Positions 16,983 through 26,387 of a stretch of 64,000 bases of DNA are shown here, piece after piece (within the stretch, counting starts at the first letter, position 1; each line of letters opens with the position of its first letter). This DNA comes from Chitinophaga varians (GTDB taxonomy: Bacteria; Bacteroidota; Bacteroidia; Chitinophagales; Chitinophagaceae): NCBI RefSeq assembly GCF_014529945.1, contig NZ_JACVFB010000007.1, positions 248,001-312,000 on the forward strand. Direction: 5' to 3'. The notes beneath the pieces were generated by a model. The model had not been told where the DNA came from, made no database searches, and was given only the letters and a program-made list of their open reading frames with translations. The position numbers were made by a program, and so were the translations under genes.

Positions 16983-17945
16983 ATGCATATTGTAACATTA
17001 GAGGAACACATTGTCTTTCCTGAATTTGTCCGGGAGATAGCCGGAGCCGGACAACTATCCGCGATCAGCAGAATGGAAGAACAGCTGGCAGACATTACAG
17101 ATGCCCGTTTAGCATCGATGAATGCAAACGGGATCGATATACAGGTATTGTCTGTAGTAGGAAAAGGCGCAGAGCTGCTGCCACCGGGAAAGGACCAGGC
17201 TTTTGCTGCCCGGTATAACGATGCGGTGGCCTCCCGGATAGCACCCTACCCGGACCGCTTTAAAGCATTTGCCCATCTACCGATGGCCTCCCCGCAAGCC
17301 GCCGCCGAAGAACTGGAACGCACCCACGCCGAACATGGTTTCTGTGGCGCGCTGATCAACGGGCTGACCAACGACCGGTTCCTGGACCATCCGTCGTTTG
17401 CGCCATTGTTGGAACGGGCAGAACAATTACAGCTGCCGCTGTACCTGCATCCAGGCCTGCCGCCGGAAGCGGTGGCCAAAGCTTATTATAGCGATCTGCC
17501 GGGATCAGCAGGCATGGTCCTCTCCTCGTTCGGCTGGGGATGGCATGCCGAAACAGCCCTGCATGTACTACGTTTAGTCTTTTCCGGTACCCTCGACCGT
17601 TATCCTGGTCTAAAAATTATCATTGGCCACATGGGAGAAATGATACCCATGATGATGGCGCGCACCGAAATTGCCGGCAAAAGCATAGGGCTTCAGCGGC
17701 CTGTAAGCCAAACGCTGCGGGAGCAGGTACATATCACTACCAGCGGCATTTTCACGCTGCCTCCGTTGATGGCCGCCCTGGCAACGTTTGGTATCGACAA
17801 CGTCCTGTTCTCGGTTGACTACCCTTTCAGCACCAATGAAGCCGGCAAAAGTTTCCTGGAAAACATCCCCCTGCCGGCAGAGCAGCTAGCCCGGATAGCC
17901 GGTGGAAATGCAGCCCAACTGCTGGGATTAACGACAGCGCGTTAA
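16983..17945 (+). CDS. Amidohydrolase family protein (amidohydrolase-2 / ACMSD-like TIM barrel)
   Basis: About 320 aa from the ATG at 16983. The open frame begins 15 codons earlier, but that extension is Cys-rich and atypical, while 'MHIVTLEEHIVFPEF' is a normal family start. Metal-binding barrel motifs are visible: 'LEEH' on strand 1, 'LYLHPGLPP' mid-protein, 'IIIGHMGEMIPMM' and the late 'VLFSVDYPFSTN' with the catalytic Asp. This subfamily contains decarboxylases and hydrolases acting on aromatic or lactone substrates. The reaction here is unknown. The gene follows the Crp/Fnr-type regulator at 66 bp and converges with the unrecognised gene at 17955, leaving 9 bp between stops. Confidence 0.85.
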   Translation: MHIVTLEEHIVFPEFVREIAGAGQLSAISRMEEQLADITDARLASMNANGIDIQVLSVVGKGAELLPPGKDQAFAARYNDAVASRIAPYPDRFKAFAHLPMASPQAAAEELERTHAEHGFCGALINGLTNDRFLDHPSFAPLLERAEQLQLPLYLHPGLPPEAVAKAYYSDLPGSAGMVLSSFGWGWHAETALHVLRLVFSGTLDRYPGLKIIIGHMGEMIPMMMARTEIAGKSIGLQRPVSQTLREQVHITTSGIFTLPPLMAALATFGIDNVLFSVDYPFSTNEAGKSFLENIPLPAEQLARIAGGNAAQLLGLTTAR

Positions 17946-17954
17946 ACTGATCAA

Positions 17955-18791
17955 TTAAAACAAGGTACCTTGTATCACTGCCGGCGGCACTGTAGGCTGA
18001 AACAAACCAACAATGGTAAATGGCTGTTTGCTGCTGGCATGTACCTGTTGCGCTGTGCCGAGGAAAAAATGTAAATCGCTGTTCCGCGCGTATTCATGCA
18101 GGTACTTCTTTCTTATCTCACTCACCGCTTTCAGTTCGCCCTGAGGGCCACTGTGCTTTTTTGCCAGCTTCCAATACAGAGATGCCAGTTGCCAGTCCTC
18201 CACTGGCAGGGTCATCTCCTGATTTTTTATGTCTATAAACCGGTAGGAAAATTTGTATGGCAGTTTTTTCATCACGGCAAATGAATCCTCGGTCTGTGGC
18301 GTCACTCTGCCACTGTCTTTCTCTTCCAAAAGCTTTTCAACGCGTTTGGTATCCCATTCCCGATCCGTCTCTTCCACCACAAAATCAAGTACGCGCAAGG
18401 GCTTAAATACGACCAGCGACGTATAAAACGCCTCATGCTTTGCTTCTACAATCAGCGGTTCCATATCCCTGTACACATTTTTCAGCACCACTGCTTTTCG
18501 CTCGCTCCAGTGATCTTCCGTACCGATATGCCCCGTTATTTTTACCGGAGCATCCGGAGCAACAGGCCTGAAGCTTTCCAGCCTGAAATCCCTGGTGTTG
18601 CGCACCAGATCAAGCTCCACCCAATTATAGAGCTGATATTGTTCATCGTAAGTTTTCTTTGAAAACGGAATCGGATATATTCTGATAAAGCTGCCATCTT
18701 TTCTGAAACCAGCTATACTAACTTGTTCATCATAATGGGAAGATACGATGGGGTAGCTTTTAACAGTGATCAAAACTTCTGTCACGGGCAT
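17955..18791 (-). CDS. Conserved protein of unknown function
   Basis: A soluble protein of 278 aa that I do not assign to a named family. The N-terminus, 'EVLITVKSYPIVSSHYDE' then 'IAGFRKDGSFIRIYPIPF', looks like a small beta-barrel, and similar openings recur in bacterial hypothetical proteins as I recall. The C-terminus has 'LPYKFSYRFID', 'VEDWQLASLYWKL' and 'DLHFFLGTAQQVHA', ending in 'FTIVGLFQP'. There are no membrane segments or catalytic motifs I can name. It lies outside the biosynthetic operon: a strong terminator at 18936-18962 separates it from the SyrP-like gene, although both are on the minus strand. Confidence 0.6.
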   Translation of the reverse strand: MPVTEVLITVKSYPIVSSHYDEQVSIAGFRKDGSFIRIYPIPFSKKTYDEQYQLYNWVELDLVRNTRDFRLESFRPVAPDAPVKITGHIGTEDHWSERKAVVLKNVYRDMEPLIVEAKHEAFYTSLVVFKPLRVLDFVVEETDREWDTKRVEKLLEEKDSGRVTPQTEDSFAVMKKLPYKFSYRFIDIKNQEMTLPVEDWQLASLYWKLAKKHSGPQGELKAVSEIRKKYLHEYARNSDLHFFLGTAQQVHASSKQPFTIVGLFQPTVPPAVIQGTLF

Positions 18792-18935
18792 GCTCGAAAT
18801 GTTTTAATAAATATTAAATCCAGTGGTTCCCTTCTAAACTGTATGAGTCTTCCGGCATTCACCATCCCGCGAAAATAAGGTTAATCATTGAGAATCATCA
18901 TCTTCCGGAGAAAAATATGAAATTGGGAGGGAGGG

Positions 18936-18962
18936 AAATAAAAAGGCCCTCTTTCGAGGGCC
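18936..18962 (-). terminator. Rho-independent terminator of the NRPS/PKS operon
   Basis: GGCCCTC (18945-18951), loop TTTC, GAGGGCC (18956-18962): a perfect 7-bp GC-rich hairpin. Read on the minus strand it is followed by TTTTTATTT (complement of 18936-18944). It lies about 90 bp after the stop of the last biosynthetic gene and marks the 3' boundary of the operon. Confidence 0.85.
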
Positions 18963-19053
18963 ATCTGGTAGCATCTGTAAGGGATGGATGAAAAATCCCG
19001 GGTTTTACAACTTTATCATTGAATACCGGATCTATATTATCTTATTTAATTGT

Positions 19054-20016
19054 TTAAGCATTACCGTCTGTACGCCTCGCCATCGCTACCAGAATAGACC
19101 TGTCACCGGTATAAGGATTTCTTCCGTGGGAATAAACCATATTATCAAGCAGGAGCAGGTCACCCTTTTCCCATTGAAATACCACTTTACACTGGTTATA
19201 GGCGTCAGTGAACTGACTGAGGACCTCCTCCTCAATCGGCTCACCATCCCCATAGTTCGTTACAAAAGGCAGTTGGTCCTCTCCAAAATATTCCAGCACA
19301 TCAGGATCATATAAACCTTTGTGCCCAAAATACATGTGATTGAACCAGACCTCTTCTTTTTTATCCGGGTGTATTCTGAAAGCCGGTAATGCCCAGGAAG
19401 TCCTAAGGTGCTCCGCAGATTCCCAGCTATAGGTAATTCCATTTTCATTCAGGTAGCGCTCCACTTTTTTCCTGTCGGTCGTCTGATAGATCTCCTGCCA
19501 GGAAAGACCTACGCCGGGTATAGCATTTCTGACATACAGAATTCCTTTCCGGCGAAATTTTTCCAGTATTGATGGATCTATTCTGCTGACCACCGCACGC
19601 TCATCTGCCAGTGGCGTTTCTCCTCCGGTCAACGCCGGGACCTGACAAAAAAAGGCGATGATCTGATTCCAAACCGGAGCATACGAATTCTCTGTATGCA
19701 TATGGATAAGCTGGTCTGCCGGGTGCACTGTGGAGGTGTAAATCCTGTCTCCTAATTCTTTCCGGGGAGAAGTACGAAAATTATATTCCAGGGACCTCGA
19801 ATACAAGGTTATGAAGGAACTATTGAACTCTTCCACGGAGGATAAGCCAGTGCCCCTTATCAGCAAAGCTCCATGCTGAGCTAAGTGCTCTTTCACATAC
19901 TCACTATAATGATTTATCCATTGCAAAAACTCAGCCCCTGATCTTTGCCACGTAAAGATCAGGGGCATGGTCCCATTTTGTTCTGATCTCCCGATCAACA
20001 TTTCATTTCTTTCCAT
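19054..20016 (-). CDS. TauD/TfdA-family Fe(II)/2-oxoglutarate dioxygenase, SyrP-like beta-hydroxylase
   Basis: About 320 aa from the ATG at 20016; the longer frame (20067) would overlap the previous gene and adds an atypical tail. The iron triad is His107-x-Glu109 in 'IHMHTENSYAP' and His297 in 'MVYSHGRNP', with the 2-oxoglutarate Arg306 in 'GDRSILVAMA' (numbering from 20016). His-x-Glu rather than His-x-Asp is seen in AsnO/clavaminate-synthase-type members. 'GGETPLADERAV', 'VGLSWQEIYQT' and 'GDLLLLDNM' match the SyrP-like NRPS tailoring group, which beta-hydroxylates carrier-bound Asp and similar residues. Here the Asp or Asn modules are natural targets. It is the last gene of the operon, 13 bp after the previous stop and before the terminator. 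Confidence 0.85.
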   Translation of the reverse strand: MERNEMLIGRSEQNGTMPLIFTWQRSGAEFLQWINHYSEYVKEHLAQHGALLIRGTGLSSVEEFNSSFITLYSRSLEYNFRTSPRKELGDRIYTSTVHPADQLIHMHTENSYAPVWNQIIAFFCQVPALTGGETPLADERAVVSRIDPSILEKFRRKGILYVRNAIPGVGLSWQEIYQTTDRKKVERYLNENGITYSWESAEHLRTSWALPAFRIHPDKKEEVWFNHMYFGHKGLYDPDVLEYFGEDQLPFVTNYGDGEPIEEEVLSQFTDAYNQCKVVFQWEKGDLLLLDNMVYSHGRNPYTGDRSILVAMARRTDGNA

Positions 20017-20029
20017 AGTTAAAATTTTA

Positions 20030-20761
20030 CTATTGCCATGTATGTTCAAATTCAAAGAAAGGAGCAAAATCTGCTGGTCTGAATTCAGGTAATACCTGGC
20101 CTACGTAATCCAGGCTCACAGGACCGGACAACCGCTCCATCCAGGCTTCAAATACATCCAGCTGCCCAAGCCGGTCTCCTATAAAAGTCTCTTCAACTTT
20201 TGTAAATGGAAGATATAACTCCGCTGATTTGTCGATAACATAATTCTCCAGATACATTTGGTTATACAACGCACGGAATAAAGGAAAAGCATCCATACAT
20301 ATGACCTGTATAGCCGATTCGGGAAACTGATGAAATCTGCTGTAGAAGGTTGTCCACCCGCTCTCCAGGTCCTTCATATAACTCATCATCCGGGAACTGG
20401 TAATATAGAAGTCCGACTCCACATGAATGATCTTCTCAAAGCCATATTTCTCAGCCAGTATGATCGCATAACAGAAACTCCTCCACCATCCCTGATAATT
20501 CTTTTGGGAAGGGCGCCCCATATTTGTGGGAAAATGCAACATATTAACCGGCTGCTGCAATTGTGGCGGGAGATTGTGGGGATCTGACACTGATACATCC
20601 GGCAACGCGACATTGCTTCCATCATCTATCAAAAAAAGATGATCAGCGCCCAGGGCATGCATTTTGTTTTCATAATATGTTACCCAGCGTTTATACCGTT
20701 CACTGCTATGGGCCGGATTTAGCGAACTGATATAGCTTGTACAAAAGATAAATGACTTCAT
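20030..20761 (-). CDS. Putative GT-A-fold glycosyltransferase
   Basis: A 243-aa soluble protein. Features resemble GT2-type nucleotide-sugar glycosyltransferases: 'LFLIDDGSN' at about 42-50, 'HFPTNMGR' at about 76-83 and 'IIHVESDFYI' at about 111-120, whose Glu115-Ser-Asp117 would replace the metal-binding DxD. The second half ('YLPFTKVEETFIGDRLG') contains a 'vEE-fiGDrl' pattern like the acidic acceptor region of such enzymes. The protein is shorter than usual and not a textbook member. It starts within the last codon of the CmlA-like gene (4-bp overlap), so it belongs to the biosynthetic operon and may add a sugar to the peptide or supply a precursor. Confidence 0.55.
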   Translation of the reverse strand: MKSFIFCTSYISSLNPAHSSERYKRWVTYYENKMHALGADHLFLIDDGSNVALPDVSVSDPHNLPPQLQQPVNMLHFPTNMGRPSQKNYQGWWRSFCYAIILAEKYGFEKIIHVESDFYITSSRMMSYMKDLESGWTTFYSRFHQFPESAIQVICMDAFPLFRALYNQMYLENYVIDKSAELYLPFTKVEETFIGDRLGQLDVFEAWMERLSGPVSLDYVGQVLPEFRPADFAPFFEFEHTWQ

Positions 20762-22374
20762 ATCACCAGCATACTGTCTTTGTTATACAATAGTTCTTTT
20801 TCACCAAAAAGCCGTTCGGCAATGATCCCTTTCTCCCCGCATAATGCTATCAGCTTGTTGGACTGCACAATGGGATGGGATTCTTCTGTGAGCTTAATAC
20901 TTGTAATAAACTCAAGCCAGGGCTCCTGTCCCATGGCATATACATATACTTCAGCCGGATTAAATATATTTACCAGTGACATTCCCTTCTCACAGTCAGA
21001 TCCGGACAACCGCCTGCTCAGGTCCTGACTCCTTGTCAACTTCTTTACCATTAGCGGTCCGTATAACCAGCTTAAGGGCGCACCTTCACATTCCATCCCC
21101 AAAAACATGACGTCTACATCACCGGTATGCCGTGCCACACGTTCGTACAATGCAGGTTCCTGTACCCTGGAATCTGCAAGGAACAATAACTTAAACTGTC
21201 CGATCTGTACGAGATAACAGGATTTAGTAAGAATATTAAGATCACTATGTTCCCCTGTAAAAGGTATCCCCGTAATAACGGCGTCCTCAAATCTGATCTC
21301 CTGCATCTCATCTATTTCGATTACATTGTTAAATCCGATGGCGTTCATCATGAGCTTCAGACTGGGATCTTCCAGCCTTCCGCCATATGTCCTGGGCACG
21401 ATGAACTGTTTCACTTTATGTCTCAACAAAAGAAGGGTTTCCAATAGCACATGATCCTGATGATTGTGCGTGACAAGTACATAATCAATGCTGTCCGGCA
21501 AATCCGCATCTGAAAAATGTTCTACATCAGAATGGTAACCGTAATAACTGATCAGCGGATCAACCAGTATGCTCAACTCCCTGGTCTCAATAAGTATACA
21601 GGCATGTCCGAAATACCTCATGCGTATTTTATCTCCTTCGTACTTACGATATACAGGTGGAACTTGCTCTGTAAAGAAGGAGCGGAATAGTTCCTCCTGT
21701 TCAGGAGGAATATCCAGCATTTCCTTTATGTAATTAAACGACTGAGGTACACGCTTCATAGCTGCCATTACATCGATCCCTGCATGATGAAATGGAATAG
21801 GGAGTTGTAATACCCCCTCTTGTTCAATCTTTGGAGTACTCAGACAAAAAGGGCGTTCATCGTTGTTAGTCAGCCAGAACGCCATCCGCTGGTTTGAAGG
21901 ATCGTAAAACTCGCTTTTAAATAAAAGAGATTCAAAAAAACGATAACCGGGCTGATTGTTTCTGTCATAATACAATTCCACTAATCCCCTCAGCAGCGCA
22001 GGCACTTTAGGATACAGCGATTCAAGTCCCTCTCCTGTTGCTTCCCTGGCCAACAAATCCTCCAGACTATTGATAGCCGCTGCCAGTTGCACCAATCGTT
22101 TTTGCTGTTTCAGCGTATCGTTCTTCAGCTTCTCTATTTCAGCTGTTTTTTTACCATCCAGGTCAATAAATGGTCCTCCCTTCATCTTCGCATTGCGTAC
22201 GGCCTCTGCGTGGAGCTCAGGATTTTCAATGTAAGACGTCATAATAGGAATATGCCTGCCCATGAGGTTCATCGCTGCCGTCGCAGGTGAGATCAAATGG
22301 CTCCAGGCATACCATTTATTAACCAGGGGTTCAAATACTACATTAGGCTTAAGATATACATTGCGATCACTCAT
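20758..22374 (-). CDS. CmlA-like di-iron beta-hydroxylase (metallo-beta-lactamase-fold monooxygenase)
   Basis: A 538-aa tailoring enzyme. Residues 1-245 form an N-terminal domain without a common name; residues 250-440 have a metallo-beta-lactamase fold. Metal motifs are 'VLVTHNHQDH' (His303, His305, Asp307, His308), 'PFTGEHSDL' (Glu375, His376) and 'FLADSR' (Asp401). The two-domain layout, the length, the GEH motif and 'MECEGAPLSWLYGPL' match the CmlA/chloramphenicol family, which uses a di-iron site to hydroxylate the beta-carbon of a carrier-bound aromatic amino acid. Hydrolytic MBL enzymes lack this N-terminal domain. Its start is 14 bp after the stop of the terminal NRPS, whose adenylation code reads Phe, so beta-hydroxylation of Phe (or of the Tyr-like residue) is the likely job. 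Confidence 0.85.
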   Translation of the reverse strand: MSDRNVYLKPNVVFEPLVNKWYAWSHLISPATAAMNLMGRHIPIMTSYIENPELHAEAVRNAKMKGGPFIDLDGKKTAEIEKLKNDTLKQQKRLVQLAAAINSLEDLLAREATGEGLESLYPKVPALLRGLVELYYDRNNQPGYRFFESLLFKSEFYDPSNQRMAFWLTNNDERPFCLSTPKIEQEGVLQLPIPFHHAGIDVMAAMKRVPQSFNYIKEMLDIPPEQEELFRSFFTEQVPPVYRKYEGDKIRMRYFGHACILIETRELSILVDPLISYYGYHSDVEHFSDADLPDSIDYVLVTHNHQDHVLLETLLLLRHKVKQFIVPRTYGGRLEDPSLKLMMNAIGFNNVIEIDEMQEIRFEDAVITGIPFTGEHSDLNILTKSCYLVQIGQFKLLFLADSRVQEPALYERVARHTGDVDVMFLGMECEGAPLSWLYGPLMVKKLTRSQDLSRRLSGSDCEKGMSLVNIFNPAEVYVYAMGQEPWLEFITSIKLTEESHPIVQSNKLIALCGEKGIIAERLFGEKELLYNKDSMLVI

Positions 22375-22388
22375 AAAAATAAAATTGA

Positions 22389-25300
22389 TTAATGACTGGC
22401 TTTCTGCAATTCCAAAATATTTTTAACAACAGCCGCGTTCCTTTCTACGAAACCAGCGTGCAGCAATTGTCCGTGCACCCCATATCCCTTATGTACGGTA
22501 AATAACTTGTGGGTATGACCTGGCATGGTCGCATATAAATCCATGATGTCTGAGCTGATTTTTTCTTCACTTTCAACATGCACCTGGCCTTCTGAGATCA
22601 CAAAATGAATATCGGACGACAACTTTTCACCAAACCGGATATTATTAATAAGTTTATCATAGTGATATAACCGCTGATAAAACTCATCTCTGACCGCCTC
22701 CAGTTTCAGTTCTCTGAGACGGGGATCAAAAATCGGATAAGCCCAGTTGTCGTCCTGCTCACCATGAAACTCATTCCAAAAACCATCCAGTATGATTACC
22801 TGGTCAATAACCTTCCCCCTGCGTTCCAACTCTCTGGCTACCGGATATAATATCTTTCCTCCCGCAGAATATCCCAATAAGGTGTAAGAAGCACAATTCG
22901 ACAGACCAATAATCCTGTCTGCAAAATATTTCACAGGATCTTCCGTAACGACATAATCAAAACAGCACAAACAATATTCAGGCAGGCATTCAGCCAGGAG
23001 GTCATATGAAATGGCATTCCCGGCAATAGGAGGCATACAGAAGATCCGATGCGACTGCTCCTTATTGAACACATAAGTATCGCCATTTCGAAACAGCTGT
23101 TGCTGAATGCTCTTTGCGATAATTGTAATGACGGGTTCATCGTAGAGCTGATTCAAAGGATAACTAACCCCAAATATCTGGTTGATCTTTCCCGCCAACG
23201 TAATTATGTTAATAGAATTACCGCCCAGCAAAAAGAAATCAGCATTTACGCTGATCTTATCAGCCGGCATTCCCAATATCTCCGCCCACATCCCGGTCAA
23301 CTTTTCCTCTACACTATTTTGGGGACGCAGTATCTCCGTTGTGGCCGCCTCTACATCGCAGAGCTCTGGCAGGGCTTTTCGGTCAACTTTTCCCGAGGAT
23401 AAAACCGGAAAATATTCGAGCTGAACAAACCGGGCCGGAACCATATAATCCGGCAATATCCGGGCAGCATATGTTTTCAGCTCAGCAATATTTATCATGC
23501 TGTCAGCAGTAAAATAGGCAACGAGATATTTTTCATCTCCGGGACTATGATGTGCGGTCACCACTACCTGCTGCAATAAATGAAATCCCTGTAATACATG
23601 CGCAATTTCATCCGGCTCTACGCGATACCCTCTTACTTTCAATTGATCATCTTTTCGGCCCTGAATGACCAAATTCCCGTCCGGCAACCACTTACCCAAA
23701 TCACCGCTGAGATATATCCGTTCATTAGTATCCATCGGGTTGGGAATAAATTTCTCCTGTGTCGCTATCGGATTATTCCAATATCCTGAGGCAAGTCCAG
23801 CTCCTCCAATAGCTATCTCCCCTGTCACTCCTATAGGCACCGGCATATGCCTGTCATCCAAAATATAGATTTTCGTATTGGCATTTGGCACGCCAATAGG
23901 CACATGATCGCCTTCCATTTTCCCGCCTTTCTCTATCATATACATAGTAGCGCAAATACTTGTCTCTGTTGGTCCATATGCATTGATATAAGTAAGGTAT
24001 TGACTGAACAGCTTCACCTTTTCACACACAGCGGGTTCCCCTGCAGTAACCAATTGTTTTAATGAAGGCATATTGGCGGGATCCAGCACATTCAAAAAAG
24101 CAGGAGGCAAGGTTACAAAATCAATGGAGTGCTTATTTACAAATGCTTCAAAAAAATCCGGATCACGCTTCTTCTCTTCCGGAATAATATACAACGTACC
24201 ACAGGACGTCAACATCAAAAAAATATCCCAGATAGCAGCATCGAACGCCAGGGAAGCAAACTGCAATCCTTTGTTATCTTTTCCTAAACACAACGACTTT
24301 TTCGCGGCGTGTACCGTATTATAGATCCCGGAATGGGGAATATTCACGCCGCGTGGCGTGCCGGTCGATCCTGATGTATATATCATATAGGACAGGTCCT
24401 CCGGGCAATGCAGCCGCACCGGATTGGTCATTTTCCCGTCAACCTGTTGCAATCGTTCTTCCGTCAAAACGATTCTACAGCCACTATCCTGAAGAACGGC
24501 GCAGATTCTTTCCTCCGGATGTGACACATCTATAGGCAAAAACGCAGCCCCACTTTTCATTACGCCCAATATAGCTATCACGGCCAGGTTACTTCTTCCT
24601 ATTCTGACAGCTATTCTTTCTCCTGGCTTCACACCGTACGTATCACGTAAATAGTGGGCCACCTGATTAGCCTTTTCATTCAACTGTTTATAGGAAAGCG
24701 CTGCTGTTTCGTCCACCAGCGCAATACCGTCAGGATGCAGTTTTGCATGCTCCTCAAATACTTCCGTTAGTGTTTCATTCGGAGGAAATTGAAAGGCGGT
24801 ATCATTAAATTTATGTAGCAATGTTGCGGTTTCTTCCCTGCTCAGGTACGGCAGCTTACTGACAGCCATTTCAGGAGTATTCACCACGGCTGCCAGCATA
24901 TTATTGAAATGCCGGGTAAACCTTTCCATGGAACCGGCATCAAACAGATCGGTGGAGTATTCAAGGCTGCCCAGAATACATTTCCCGCTTTCACGGAAGG
25001 TAAGGGTCATGTCCGACTTGCTGATCAGATGTTCTCCTCCTTTATATCCTTTAATAACCAAGCCCGCATCTCCGGCTTCACCTTCGGTGTCCAGGCTGTT
25101 ATTCTGGACAGTAAGGTGTACATCGCATAACGCACCCCTGCCGGGGATCGCCTTTATATTCAATTCCTTAATCAGTTCATCTATCGGATATGCCTGATGT
25201 TCAAAAGCGTCCAATGACTCTTTTTTTACCTTCTCCAGCAAAGTGTAGAAACTATCTGATCCTGAAAAACGGACCCTGACCGCCAGCATGTTTACGAAAA

Positions 25301-26387
25301 AACCTATCATATCACCGAGGTCCCTGTGTTCTCTTCCTGCCGTGGCCGTACCGATAATAATATCTTCACTGCCCGAGTAACGATAGATCAAGATGTTCAA
25401 TAGGGCTAACAATGACATAAAAAGCGTTGCGTCACTTTTTTGTCTCAACAGATTGATCCCTGTTGCCAGGTCTTCAGGTATCTCCCACTTAATAATTCCT
25501 CCTTTGTACGATTTTCTTGGAGGACGTTGTTTGTGCGAAGGTAGGTCCAGCAAAGGTAAATCTCCGGAAAGCTGCCGTATCCAATAGGCTCTGTGCCGCT
25601 GCCATCGCTCTCCCTCCATCTGCTGTTGCTCCCAGGCAGCATAATCCTTATATTGTACACGCAATGGCTGTAACGAGGGCATCTGACCCTGCGAATAAGC
25701 ATTATAAAACGTCATCAGATCGCGGTTGAGGACCAGCATAGACCAACCGTCACTGATGATGTGATGAATGGCGTACATCAGCACATACCGATCCATATCA
25801 CTGCGAAAAAGATAAACACGAAACAGCGGTCCCTTCTCCAGGTGAAATGGCTTTACAACTTCCTTTTGTATAATTTGTGATATGGCCAGTTCGCTGTCAG
25901 GGTCCTTTCTCATGTCATAATAGTCAATACTGAAGCTGGTGTCTTCCGCAGGGAGAATCGACTGCCGCACCTCACTGTTTCCACTCTTACGAAACACTGT
26001 CCTCAATATCTCATGCCTGTCCAGTAAGGAATGAAAAGAACGATCAAGTGCCGGATAATCCAGATCGCCATCAATTGTATAAGCAAAGCAGGTATTCCAT
26101 GACACATTACGGCTTTCTTCCTGGCTGGTAGCCCATAAGCGCCGCTGGGCAGATGAAAGAAGGTATCCATCCTCCTGGTATGCCGCCACCGGGATTTGAT
26201 CGACGAGATGATTCGCTACCCGTGCAGATTTATAAAATTCGATCAGTGCAGCCTTATTGGCCCTGATCTCCGCCAGCAGGTCGGGCGCCACGGATGCTCT
26301 TATTCCCACCAATTTCAAATCATCTCCATCAACCTTTACCCTGATATTGCTGGCCATCAGCTGGTCTATAATCTCCTCTATGCTCAT
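22389..26387 (-). CDS. Terminal NRPS module: docking-C-A(Phe)-PCP-TE
   Basis: A 1332-aa final assembly-line enzyme. Residues 1-55 form a TubC-like N-terminal docking domain. The condensation domain follows, with 'HHIISDGW' near 210. The adenylation domain has its A3 loop 'YTSGSTGTPRG' near 670. Aligning its core to GrsA gives the code DAWTVAAICK, one conservative change from the GrsA Phe code DAWTIAAICK, so Phe is predicted. The carrier has 'LGGNSI' with the phosphopantetheine Ser near 1055. A type I thioesterase ends the protein: 'GYSAGG' with Ser1174, 'IILDGF' with the likely Asp and 'GVHGQL' with the likely His. It would release or cyclise the product. No epimerisation domain is present. 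The start overlaps the previous stop by 4 bp. Confidence 0.95.
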   Translation of the reverse strand: MSIEEIIDQLMASNIRVKVDGDDLKLVGIRASVAPDLLAEIRANKAALIEFYKSARVANHLVDQIPVAAYQEDGYLLSSAQRRLWATSQEESRNVSWNTCFAYTIDGDLDYPALDRSFHSLLDRHEILRTVFRKSGNSEVRQSILPAEDTSFSIDYYDMRKDPDSELAISQIIQKEVVKPFHLEKGPLFRVYLFRSDMDRYVLMYAIHHIISDGWSMLVLNRDLMTFYNAYSQGQMPSLQPLRVQYKDYAAWEQQQMEGERWQRHRAYWIRQLSGDLPLLDLPSHKQRPPRKSYKGGIIKWEIPEDLATGINLLRQKSDATLFMSLLALLNILIYRYSGSEDIIIGTATAGREHRDLGDMIGFFVNMLAVRVRFSGSDSFYTLLEKVKKESLDAFEHQAYPIDELIKELNIKAIPGRGALCDVHLTVQNNSLDTEGEAGDAGLVIKGYKGGEHLISKSDMTLTFRESGKCILGSLEYSTDLFDAGSMERFTRHFNNMLAAVVNTPEMAVSKLPYLSREETATLLHKFNDTAFQFPPNETLTEVFEEHAKLHPDGIALVDETAALSYKQLNEKANQVAHYLRDTYGVKPGERIAVRIGRSNLAVIAILGVMKSGAAFLPIDVSHPEERICAVLQDSGCRIVLTEERLQQVDGKMTNPVRLHCPEDLSYMIYTSGSTGTPRGVNIPHSGIYNTVHAAKKSLCLGKDNKGLQFASLAFDAAIWDIFLMLTSCGTLYIIPEEKKRDPDFFEAFVNKHSIDFVTLPPAFLNVLDPANMPSLKQLVTAGEPAVCEKVKLFSQYLTYINAYGPTETSICATMYMIEKGGKMEGDHVPIGVPNANTKIYILDDRHMPVPIGVTGEIAIGGAGLASGYWNNPIATQEKFIPNPMDTNERIYLSGDLGKWLPDGNLVIQGRKDDQLKVRGYRVEPDEIAHVLQGFHLLQQVVVTAHHSPGDEKYLVAYFTADSMINIAELKTYAARILPDYMVPARFVQLEYFPVLSSGKVDRKALPELCDVEAATTEILRPQNSVEEKLTGMWAEILGMPADKISVNADFFLLGGNSINIITLAGKINQIFGVSYPLNQLYDEPVITIIAKSIQQQLFRNGDTYVFNKEQSHRIFCMPPIAGNAISYDLLAECLPEYCLCCFDYVVTEDPVKYFADRIIGLSNCASYTLLGYSAGGKILYPVARELERRGKVIDQVIILDGFWNEFHGEQDDNWAYPIFDPRLRELKLEAVRDEFYQRLYHYDKLINNIRFGEKLSSDIHFVISEGQVHVESEEKISSDIMDLYATMPGHTHKLFTVHKGYGVHGQLLHAGFVERNAAVVKNILELQKASH

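Noticed and set aside
15039..17945. GH18 lipoprotein, Crp/Fnr-type regulator and amidohydrolase as members of the biosynthetic cluster
   Set aside because: They lie beyond the operon terminator, have different orientations and lack any functional link visible in the sequence.
20758..22374. Reading this gene as an ordinary metallo-beta-lactamase hydrolase or resistance enzyme
   Set aside because: The 245-residue N-terminal domain, the GEH motif, and the position beside an NRPS fit the CmlA oxygenase family much better.
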